DNA of 8,995 nucleotides, from positions 1 through 8,995 of the forward strand of contig JAGDDO010000600.1 of the NCBI GenBank assembly GCA_017848205.1, written 5' to 3'. Both the position numbers and the translations under genes were made by a program. Below, piece after piece: positions 1 to 5,727 of this stretch (within the stretch, counting starts at the first letter, position 1; every line of letters starts with the position of its first letter). Below the pieces are notes generated by a model. The model saw only the letters and a program-made list of their open reading frames with translations, was not told the DNA's origin and ran no database searches. The DNA is from Oscillospiraceae bacterium (lineage in GTDB: Bacteria; Bacillota_A; Clostridia; Oscillospirales; Ruminococcaceae).

Positions 1-14
1 GAATTAAGAAAATT

Positions 15-37
15 ACAGCCGCGACCGGCGCGGCTGT
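15..37 (-). terminator. Rho-independent terminator of the G1P dehydrogenase gene
   Basis: A perfect 9-bp G+C-rich inverted repeat (ACAGCCGCG at 15-23, CGCGGCTGT at 29-37) has a 5-nt loop. Read on the minus strand it lies about 14 nt past the stop codon at 51-53 and is followed by an AATTTTCTT tail, as in an intrinsic terminator. There is no T-tract on the plus side, so it should act for the minus-strand gene only. Confidence 0.75.
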
Positions 38-50
38 AAAAACGGCGGGA

Positions 51-1109
51 TTATCCCTGCATAATATCGTAAATGCTGTCGAGCTTTGATCTGTCAGGGT
101 GCACGTCGTCAAGAACAGTAATTCTGCCTGTACGTACTGTACGTGCCTTTTCCCACATATCTGCGAACATATCCTTTGTGATACCGTAGGAAGCAGGGTT
201 CGGATCAAGACCGTATATTTTAAAGAAATCCATTATGCCCTTTTCGGACTGCCCCTGGAAAATACATGCGCCTATGGAACCGAGCGCTACAGCCAGACCG
301 TGGGATATCTTTACTTCCGGATAATATTCCTCAATTGCATGGGCAAAAAGATGCTCGCTTCCGCTGCACGGCCTTGAAGAACCGGCTATTTCCATAGCGA
401 GACCGCCCATTACCAGAGCTCTTGAAAGGATCCTAATGAAAACGCGGCTGTTTAAGTCTTTTTCGTCACAGTGGTAAACCGAGTCGTAGCTCATTCTGCT
501 TAAGGCGTAGGCAAAGTCCTCGACTCTTGAACCGGTTTTCTTCGCAGCGAGTTTCCAGTCAAAAAGTGCGGTATGCTTTGCAATGGTGTCGCCTATTCCT
601 GAAAGAGTCTGGCTTACAGGAGCTGCGTTTATCATGCACGGATCGACTATGATCGCAGCCGGAATTTTGCATTCAAGAGTTTTTCTTGCCTTTCCTTCGG
701 TTTCAAGTACGGCAAAAGGAGAGGCGAGTGAGTCGTTGCTCAAAGAAGACGGAATACAGATATATGCAGCTTTGCTGACATGTGCTGCGTATTTTGCTGT
801 ATCAAGAACTCTTCCTCCGCCGAAACCGATTATAACTTTTATATCTTCAATGCATATTTTTTTCGCAATGGCCACAGCTTCATCAAAGCTTGCGCTTCCC
901 ATGGCGTATATTTCTGCATTTCCGAAATCAGTGCTCAGGACCGTTACCTTTTCCCTGTAAATGTCGATCAGGAACTGTTCGGAAACTATAAGTGTCTTCT
1001 GACCCGATATTTCAGGAATGTAGGTCTTTATTATCTCGTCTGAATGGTAAAGTGCATCTTCCTCGACTGTAAGACAGACAGGAAGATCAAATTTTGTCTG
1101 CTGATTCAT
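51..1109 (-). CDS. egsA: sn-glycerol-1-phosphate dehydrogenase (EgsA/AraM family)
   Basis: A 352-residue cytoplasmic, iron-type alcohol dehydrogenase-fold enzyme. The family reduces dihydroxyacetone phosphate to sn-glycerol 1-phosphate with NAD(P)H. Visible motifs are the glycine-rich nucleotide-binding loop GFGGGRVLDTAK (residues 95-106), the substrate/cofactor segment SLSNDSLASPF (122-132), and likely metal ligands D174 (GIGDTIAK), H253 (in GSEHLFAH, 250-257) and H270 (ISHG), arranged as in glycerol and G1P dehydrogenases. Length matches the family. The ATG at 1107-1109 is preceded by GGGGG with 9-nt spacing. It is transcribed divergently from the GGDEF-EAL gene and appears monocistronic within the window, with a promoter at 1220-1248 and a terminator at 15-37. 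In Bacillus such enzymes feed heptaprenylglyceryl-phosphate synthesis; the use of G1P here is unknown. Glycerol dehydrogenase is a less likely alternative. The gene symbol is by family only. Confidence 0.83.
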   Translation of the reverse strand: MNQQTKFDLPVCLTVEEDALYHSDEIIKTYIPEISGQKTLIVSEQFLIDIYREKVTVLSTDFGNAEIYAMGSASFDEAVAIAKKICIEDIKVIIGFGGGRVLDTAKYAAHVSKAAYICIPSSLSNDSLASPFAVLETEGKARKTLECKIPAAIIVDPCMINAAPVSQTLSGIGDTIAKHTALFDWKLAAKKTGSRVEDFAYALSRMSYDSVYHCDEKDLNSRVFIRILSRALVMGGLAMEIAGSSRPCSGSEHLFAHAIEEYYPEVKISHGLAVALGSIGACIFQGQSEKGIMDFFKIYGLDPNPASYGITKDMFADMWEKARTVRTGRITVLDDVHPDRSKLDSIYDIMQG

Positions 1110-1128
1110 AGTTTTTAACCCCCGTTTT

Positions 1129-1203
1129 ACGGAAATGCTGACCGCTATGCAGCTGGTTTTGTCCTTAAACCTGTGCCTTTTACACGCATATCAGCGTTTC
1201 CTT
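1129..1203. repeat. Intergenic palindromic repeat, copy A
   Basis: An imperfect inverted repeat of about 75 bp. The left arm is CGGAAATGCTGA (1130-1141) and the right arm TCAGCGTTTCCT (1191-1202), whose reverse complement AGGAAACGCTGA matches at 10 of 12 positions. A small hairpin (GGTTT 1155-1159, AAACC 1167-1171) sits in the core. On the minus strand the right end reads AAGGAAACGCTGATATGCG, matching the left end of the copy at 7692-7770 at all but three positions. It lies inside the predicted 5' leader of the G1P dehydrogenase mRNA. Confidence 0.55.
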
Positions 1204-1219
1204 ATGTTTTCATGTGTCT

Positions 1220-1248
1220 ATTATACGTCATGTGCAGTAAATTATCAA
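1220..1248 (-). promoter_or_regulatory. Sigma-A promoter of the G1P dehydrogenase gene
   Basis: On the minus strand, a -35 box TTGATA (1243-1248) and a perfect -10 box TATAAT (1220-1225) are separated by 17 bp. The predicted start of transcription near 1213 leaves a leader of about 100 nt that contains repeat copy A. Confidence 0.7.
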
Positions 1249-1289
1249 TAGCATTTTATGAATTATGACAGATTTTATATAATTTATTA

Positions 1290-1319
1290 TTGACATCATA
1301 GTTAATAAACTGATATAAT
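1290..1319 (+). promoter_or_regulatory. Sigma-A promoter of the GGDEF-EAL gene
   Basis: A perfect -35 box TTGACA (1290-1295), an 18-bp spacer and a perfect -10 box TATAAT (1314-1319), with the extended -10 TG at 1311-1312. Transcription should begin near 1326, about 38 nt before the ATG. No clear operator was seen. Confidence 0.8.
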
Positions 1320-1363
1320 ATAAATAAGAATCTTTATTCAGTTCGGGGAAAGGATATGGGGCC

Positions 1364-3061
1364 ATGATTGAAAAAGAAATCGTCGGAAAAGTGCTTGAGG
1401 TTTTTTTAAAAGAATACCAGAGCGTCTGGCTTATAGATATAAACGACAATTCAATAAAGCTGTACTGGCCGACTGAAGGAAGGCTGTATGAAGAGTTTGC
1501 AGATATGATGAAAGTGATTGACGAACTTTCCGACTACGACAAGGTGCGCCAGTGGTATGCCGATAACTATATTGGTGAACGTTATCGCAAAAGGCTGCTT
1601 GAACAGTCATCGTTAAGCACAATTATCAGCAGGACAGCGGACGGGGAATCTTTTCTTATCGGTTACGGAAGAGTAATTGACAATCACAAGAATTACAATC
1701 AGCTTGTCTATGACCGTATTAATGATGAAAACGGCGAGCTGCGCTGCATTTTGCTTGCCACAAGAGATATTGATATAATGCGGACAGCCGATGTTGATCC
1801 TCTTACGGGTCTTCTCACCAGAGCTGCATTCCTGCGCCATGCGACTGATCTTGTAAAATACCATCCCGACAAGCAGTTTGACGTTGTAATTTCCGACATA
1901 GTCGATTTCAAGAAAATAAATGAAGTATACGGTATCCAGACTGCCGACAGGATACTTGCATGGGTAGGTTCTTATCTTGCGCCTTTTGCCAATGACAATC
2001 TTATCATCGGACGTTACGGCGGTGACCAGATGGTCATGATAGGCGATCACGAGAATATCATGAAGTTTACGCTTTCTGAGGAAAGTGCGAAAAACTGGTA
2101 TTATGCAATGAACCGGAACGGGCTGCCTAATATCATTTCAAAATTCGGTGTTTATGAAGATATTCCTCATGACGTCGATGTTATCTCATGCTGTGACAAG
2201 GCCCATATAGCTCTTAACAACATTAAGCATGACTACAGCGTGGACATGGCCTTTTACGATGCTGAAATGGAGCAGAAGCTCAGCGTGCGCCGCAAGATCG
2301 AAGATTCGATGTATTCAGCTCTTCAGAATGAGGATTTCAAGGTCTACTATCAGCCGAAGCACGATGCCGCAACGGGAAGACTTATCGGGGCAGAGGCTCT
2401 TGTAAGATGGGAGAATTCCGAATTCGGATTCATGTCTCCTTCTGATTTTATCCCGCTGTTTGAAATGAACGGTTTTGTTGCTGAAATAGATACCTATGTC
2501 TGGAAAAGGACATGTGAAAATATCAGATACTGGCTTGACAAAGGATTAAAGGTAGTTCCGGTTTCAGTAAACGCATCAAAGCTTACGTTTGCTCTGAACG
2601 ATCTTGTTGAGCGCTATCAGAGGATCGCTGAGGAATTCGATGTTTCCCCGGATTATCTTCACATTGAGATAACTGAGACCCTGATGAGCAGCGACCTTGA
2701 AAATCTTATTGAAAAACTCGAAAAGTTCCGCAGCTTAGGCTACGAGATAGAGCTCGATGATTTCGGAACGGGTTATTCGTCGCTCAATATTCTCAGTTCA
2801 CTTCCGATAGATGTTGTAAAGCTGGATATGTCATTTATGAAACAGTTCGGCAACGAAAAGAGGACCAAGGTGCTTGCAGCATGTATCGATCTTGCAAGAG
2901 AACTCGGCTACAAGACTGTATCGGAAGGCGTTGAGAAAAAGGAACAGTCAGACATGCTCTGCAAACTCGGCGTAGATGCAATTCAGGGATATCTTTATTC
3001 CCGTCCTTTATCCGAAGAGGATTTTGAGGATTATCTTAAAGAAAATACAATGCTGATCTGA
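1364..3061 (+). CDS. GGDEF-EAL domain protein, probable c-di-GMP phosphodiesterase
   Basis: A 565-residue protein without signal peptide or membrane segment, so cytosolic. Residues 1-140 look like a PAS-type sensory domain; 143-305 form a GGDEF domain (DPLTGL 145-150, SDIVDFKKIN 177-186); 312-555 form an EAL domain. The diguanylate cyclase signature is degenerate, GGDQM at 219-223, so c-di-GMP synthesis is doubtful. The EAL residues are present: E344 (EALVRW), N403 (SVNASK), E435 (EITETL), D465-D466 (DDFGTGYSS), K487 and E521 (SEGVE), predicting hydrolysis of c-di-GMP to pGpG, perhaps with the GGDEF domain acting as a GTP-sensing regulator. The ATG at 1364 has GGGGAAAGGA upstream (1345-1354). 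An out-of-frame ATG at 1356 opens a 3-codon ORF that overlaps this start. A Nudix gene follows after 50 bp and may be co-transcribed. Confidence 0.9.
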   Translation: MIEKEIVGKVLEVFLKEYQSVWLIDINDNSIKLYWPTEGRLYEEFADMMKVIDELSDYDKVRQWYADNYIGERYRKRLLEQSSLSTIISRTADGESFLIGYGRVIDNHKNYNQLVYDRINDENGELRCILLATRDIDIMRTADVDPLTGLLTRAAFLRHATDLVKYHPDKQFDVVISDIVDFKKINEVYGIQTADRILAWVGSYLAPFANDNLIIGRYGGDQMVMIGDHENIMKFTLSEESAKNWYYAMNRNGLPNIISKFGVYEDIPHDVDVISCCDKAHIALNNIKHDYSVDMAFYDAEMEQKLSVRRKIEDSMYSALQNEDFKVYYQPKHDAATGRLIGAEALVRWENSEFGFMSPSDFIPLFEMNGFVAEIDTYVWKRTCENIRYWLDKGLKVVPVSVNASKLTFALNDLVERYQRIAEEFDVSPDYLHIEITETLMSSDLENLIEKLEKFRSLGYEIELDDFGTGYSSLNILSSLPIDVVKLDMSFMKQFGNEKRTKVLAACIDLARELGYKTVSEGVEKKEQSDMLCKLGVDAIQGYLYSRPLSEEDFEDYLKENTMLI

Positions 3062-3069
3062 TCAGCATT
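3049..3069. repeat. Perfect 10-bp palindrome spanning the GGDEF-EAL stop codon
   Basis: AATGCTGATC (3049-3058) and GATCAGCATT (3060-3069) flank a single T, and the stop codon TGA at 3059-3061 lies at the centre. As RNA it could form an 8-bp stem with loop TCTGA. No T-tract follows, so it is a poor intrinsic terminator; it could be a weak attenuator, an mRNA 3' stabiliser, or a binding site. Confidence 0.5.
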
Positions 3070-3111
3070 CAAAGCATATATTTTATATTCGTATCGGAGG
3101 TACGCTTTACA

Positions 3112-3615
3112 ATGGAATACTGGGACATTTATGATTCAGATAAAAAGAAGACAGGACGTAAAATGAAAAGAAACGACTGGATATTAAAAGACGGTGAATA
3201 CCATCTTACAGTCCTTGGCGTCATCATGCGTCCTGACGGAAAGTTCCTTATAACCCAGCGTGTAATGACCAAGGCATGGGCGCCGGGCTGGTGGGAAGTA
3301 TCCGGAGGTGCAGCCCAGGCAGGTGAAGAGTCGGAAGACGCGGTAAAGCGCGAAATACTTGAAGAGACCGGACTTGATGTAACCGGCGCAAAGGGAGGAT
3401 ATGTATTTACCTACAAGCGCGAAAATCCGGGTGAAGGCGATAATTATTTCGTAGACATCCACCGTTATGAAATGGACTTTGACGAAAGTGATCTTAAGCT
3501 TCAGGAAGCTGAGACACTCGGATACAGGATCGCTACACCTGAAGAGATCAAAGCTCTTGCCGATGAAGGTATTTTCCTTCACTACGACAGCATAAAGAGA
3601 GTATTTGAAGTTTAA
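3112..3615 (+). CDS. Nudix hydrolase (IPP-isomerase-like subgroup)
   Basis: A 167-residue cytosolic protein with a canonical Nudix box, G-x5-E-x7-REUxEExGU, at residues 66-88: G66, E72, R80, E81, E84, E85, G87 and L88 are all present, so Mg-dependent hydrolysis of a nucleoside-diphosphate-linked substrate is expected. The N-terminus (WDIYDSDKKKTGR, 4-16, then KRNDW) is typical of the YfcD/isopentenyl-diphosphate-isomerase-like Nudix group common in Firmicutes, whose substrates are mostly unknown. The box keeps the plain hydrolase pattern, so I call it a hydrolase and not an isomerase. The ATG at 3112 follows GGAGG (3096-3100) at a rather long 11-nt spacing. It sits 50 bp behind the GGDEF-EAL gene on the same strand with no convincing promoter between them, so co-transcription is plausible. 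The substrate cannot be read from the sequence. Confidence 0.88.
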   Translation: MEYWDIYDSDKKKTGRKMKRNDWILKDGEYHLTVLGVIMRPDGKFLITQRVMTKAWAPGWWEVSGGAAQAGEESEDAVKREILEETGLDVTGAKGGYVFTYKRENPGEGDNYFVDIHRYEMDFDESDLKLQEAETLGYRIATPEEIKALADEGIFLHYDSIKRVFEV

Positions 3616-3622
3616 TCACACC

Positions 3623-3716
3623 AAAAAAACGCTGACTGCCTTCCGGTCAGTGCGGGAACGGGAGAAATCTCATTAAAATCCGCACTGCTTAACGGACACG
3701 GCATCAGTGTTTTCTT
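3623..3716. repeat. Intergenic palindromic repeat, copy B
   Basis: A 94-bp imperfect inverted repeat. The left end AAAAAAACGCTGA (3623-3635) matches the reverse complement of the right end (TCAGTGTTTTCTT, 3704-3716) at 11 of 13 positions. Inside it, CAGTGCGG (3648-3655) and CCGCACTG (3680-3687) form a perfect 8-bp stem, and CTGAC/GTCAG and GAG/CTC form small local hairpins. The terminal motif AAGAAAACACTGAT matches those of copies A and C. The folded core could also help end transcription of the Nudix mRNA, though it lacks a T-tract. Confidence 0.55.
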
Positions 3717-3721
3717 ATAAA
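3693..3721 (+). promoter_or_regulatory. Possible promoter of the GH13 gene
   Basis: CGGACA (3693-3698, four of six -35 consensus bases) and TATAAA (3716-3721, five of six -10 bases) are separated by 17 bp. Transcription would begin near 3728, a short leader before the ATG at 3745. The spacer coincides with the right end of repeat copy B, so the repeat would supply part of this promoter. Only a moderate match. Confidence 0.4.
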
Positions 3722-3744
3722 AATTTGTTATAGGGGGAATAGAC

Positions 3745-5475
3745 ATGGCATGGTATGATGAGGCAGTATTTTATCACATTTATCCGCTCGGATTTACAGG
3801 AGCTCCAAAGCAGAACAGCTACGGAGAACCTGAACACAGGCTTAATAAGCTTATTCCGTGGATAGATCACCTGAAAAAAACAGGGTTCAATGCTGTTTAT
3901 ATCGGACCGCTCTTCGAATCAGTCGGACACGGTTATGAAACGACTGACTACAAAAAACTTGACAGCAGACTTGGAACGAACGAAGATCTTAAGAACTTTG
4001 TTGCCGAATGTCACAAGGCAGGCATCAGAGTTATCTTCGACGGTGTATTCAATCACACCGGACGCGATTTCTTCGCATTTAAGGACATTAAGGAAAAACG
4101 TGAGGCTTCACAGTACCGAAGCTGGTACTGCAACGTGAATTTCGGCGGAAACAATGAGTACAATGACGGTTTTTCATACGACAACTGGGGAGGTTACAAC
4201 CTTCTCGTAAAGCTCAACCAGAGAAATCCTGCAGTCAAGGATTATATCTGTGACGTTATCCGCTTCTGGGTAAGTGAGTTTGACGTTGACGGCATCAGAC
4301 TGGATGCTGCTGATGTGCTCGACTTCGATTTCATGAAGGAGTTAAGACGTACCGCCAATGAAGTAAAACCGGAATTCTGGCTTATGGGCGAGGTCATCCA
4401 CGGTGACTACAGCCGCTGGGTAAACGGCGAAACTCTTCATTCCGTTACAAACTACGCTCTTCACAAGGCACTGTATTCAGGACACAACGACCACAACTAT
4501 TTCGAGATAGCCCACACAGTAAAGCGTCTCTACGAAATGGGCGGATGCAAGCCTGACGGCCTTAAGCTATATAACTTCGTTGACAATCACGACGTTGAAA
4601 GAATAATTACCAAGCTTAACAACAAGACATTCTACGCTCCGGTACATATTCTTCTGTATACTCTTCCGGGCGTTCCTTCTGTATACTACGGATCGGAATT
4701 CGGAATTGAAGGTAAAAAGGAAAAGTTCTCGGACGATTCACTCAGACCGGAACTTGATTTAAAGGATTTTGCAGATTCATACACGAAGAATCCGTGTACA
4801 GAGCTCATTTCAGCACTCGGAAAGATAAGACAGTCAACTCCTGCACTTTCCTACGGTGATTACCGCGAACTCCGACTCACAAACAGACAGTATGCGTTTG
4901 CGAGAAACTATAACGGTGTACAGGTGATAGTTGCCGTAAACAACGATGATAACTGTGCTTCTGTAACAGTACCTGCATCACACGGTGAATATGTAGGCAT
5001 GCTTTCCGGAATGAAGCTGAAGGCCAACGGCGGAAACCTTACAATAAGCATGCTCGGATGCTCCGGTGATATCTGGGTACCGTCAGATGCTGATGCCAAA
5101 GCTGTTCCTGTTGAAATAAAGGCTGCCGAACCTGTTAAGATAAAGTGCGAAGAACCGGCTAAAACAGAAGCTGCTCCTGAACCGGCAAAGTCAGAAAACG
5201 TTAAGGCGAAGGAAGAACCGGCAAAGGATGTTTCTCCTGAAAAGAAGCCGGAAGAAGCAAAACCGACAGCAGAAAAGAAAGCCTCGAAGACAAAACCTTC
5301 TGAAAAGAAGCTCGATCTTAACAAGCCGTATGAAGAAATGTCCGTAGAGGAACTTCAGGCATGCATTCTCGAAAAGCTTGCAAAGAACGGCCCTGTTACC
5401 GACAGAATGAGAAAAGAAGTAGCTGAAAATGTTTATCCGAATTCACTTCTTAACTGGGTGAAGAGTTTCAGATAA
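3745..5475 (+). CDS. GH13 alpha-amylase-family glycoside hydrolase with charged C-terminal tail
   Basis: A 576-residue protein with no signal peptide; it begins directly in the (beta/alpha)8 barrel, so it probably acts in the cytoplasm on imported malto-oligosaccharides or cyclodextrins. GH13 regions are intact: I DGVFNH (99-104), II GIRLDAAD (183-190, nucleophile D187), III GEV (215-217, acid/base E216) and IV FVDNHD (278-283, stabiliser D283). A C-type beta domain follows at about 365-445. The N-terminal CBM34 domain of classical neopullulanases and cyclomaltodextrinases is absent, so exact specificity is uncertain. Residues about 452-527 are a Lys/Glu/Pro/Ala-rich linker with EPAK repeats, leading to a short helical domain (528-576) that I do not recognise. 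The start has AGGGGG 7 nt upstream (3732-3737). A hairpin at 5501-5531 closes the unit. Confidence 0.88.
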   Translation: MAWYDEAVFYHIYPLGFTGAPKQNSYGEPEHRLNKLIPWIDHLKKTGFNAVYIGPLFESVGHGYETTDYKKLDSRLGTNEDLKNFVAECHKAGIRVIFDGVFNHTGRDFFAFKDIKEKREASQYRSWYCNVNFGGNNEYNDGFSYDNWGGYNLLVKLNQRNPAVKDYICDVIRFWVSEFDVDGIRLDAADVLDFDFMKELRRTANEVKPEFWLMGEVIHGDYSRWVNGETLHSVTNYALHKALYSGHNDHNYFEIAHTVKRLYEMGGCKPDGLKLYNFVDNHDVERIITKLNNKTFYAPVHILLYTLPGVPSVYYGSEFGIEGKKEKFSDDSLRPELDLKDFADSYTKNPCTELISALGKIRQSTPALSYGDYRELRLTNRQYAFARNYNGVQVIVAVNNDDNCASVTVPASHGEYVGMLSGMKLKANGGNLTISMLGCSGDIWVPSDADAKAVPVEIKAAEPVKIKCEEPAKTEAAPEPAKSENVKAKEEPAKDVSPEKKPEEAKPTAEKKASKTKPSEKKLDLNKPYEEMSVEELQACILEKLAKNGPVTDRMRKEVAENVYPNSLLNWVKSFR

Positions 5476-5500
5476 TTTTCAGAAATTTATAGTAAACGAA

Positions 5501-5531
5501 AAAGACCACTCTTTAAACAGGAGTGGTCTTT
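5501..5531 (+). terminator. Terminator after the GH13 gene
   Basis: A perfect 11-bp inverted repeat (AAAGACCACTC 5501-5511, GAGTGGTCTTT 5521-5531) with a 9-nt loop lies 25 nt past the stop codon. The T-rich end on the plus strand is short (TCTTTCTG); on the minus strand the tail TTTTTCGTTT is better, but no minus-strand gene ends here. Confidence 0.8.
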
Positions 5532-5548
5532 CTGTGCAATATTTCTCA

Positions 5549-5590
5549 AAACCGTACAAATTCTGATTGACAAATTATTTGTAACGGTTT
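5549..5590. promoter_or_regulatory. Putative operator dyad over the serpin promoter
   Basis: The left arm AAACCGTACAAAT (5549-5561) and right arm ATTTGTAACGGTTT (5577-5590) are complementary over 13 bp, with one extra base in the right arm. The dyad spans the -35 box and the spacer and reaches the first base of the -10 box. A second small palindrome, ACAAAT-T-ATTTGT (5570-5582), is nested in it. The placement suits a repressor site; the regulator is not in the window. Confidence 0.5.
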
Positions 5591-5595
5591 ATAAT
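5567..5595 (+). promoter_or_regulatory. Consensus sigma-A promoter of the serpin gene
   Basis: Perfect TTGACA (5567-5572), 17-bp spacer, perfect TATAAT (5590-5595). Predicted transcription start is near 5602, giving a leader of about 126 nt to the ATG at 5728. So strong a promoter implies high expression unless repressed through the overlapping dyad. Confidence 0.85.
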
Positions 5596-5711
5596 TTAGT
5601 TATGCGATTATATACTTTTTTATACACTATAACTATAAAAATGATAGACTTTGCTCTGAGTATGAAGTCAGTTATAGAAAAAAAGTATAAGCAGGGTTAT
5701 GAAAAGAGAGA

Positions 5712-5716
5712 AAGGA
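5712..5716 (+). promoter_or_regulatory. Ribosome binding site that decides the serpin start
   Basis: AAGGA lies 11 nt before the ATG at 5728. The open frame extends back to an ATG at 5602, but that codon falls on the predicted transcription start and has no ribosome binding site. Starting at 5728 also puts the signal peptide at the N-terminus. Confidence 0.6.
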
Positions 5717-5727
5717 ACGGGATTATT

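Noticed and set aside
583..960. 125-residue plus-strand open frame
   Set aside because: It lies wholly antisense to the G1P dehydrogenase gene, has no ribosome binding site and its protein has no recognisable domain.
1254..1283. Second promoter with TATAAT at 1278-1283
   Set aside because: The -10 box is good but no -35 match lies at 16-18 bp; the promoter at 1290-1319 is far better.
1613..2050. 145-residue minus-strand open frame
   Set aside because: Antisense to the GGDEF region with no start signals; the plus-strand gene has full motif support.
3616..3744. Riboswitch or small RNA before the GH13 gene
   Set aside because: The hairpins match no riboswitch class I recognise and are explained by the palindromic repeat.
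4908..5324. 138-residue minus-strand open frame
   Set aside because: Antisense to the GH13 tail; the low-complexity Ser/Phe/Ala protein is what the reverse of Lys/Glu/Pro codons produces.
5602..5727. Upstream in-frame extension of the serpin from the ATG at 5602
   Set aside because: The ATG coincides with the predicted transcription start, lacks a ribosome binding site, and would bury the signal peptide 42 residues in.
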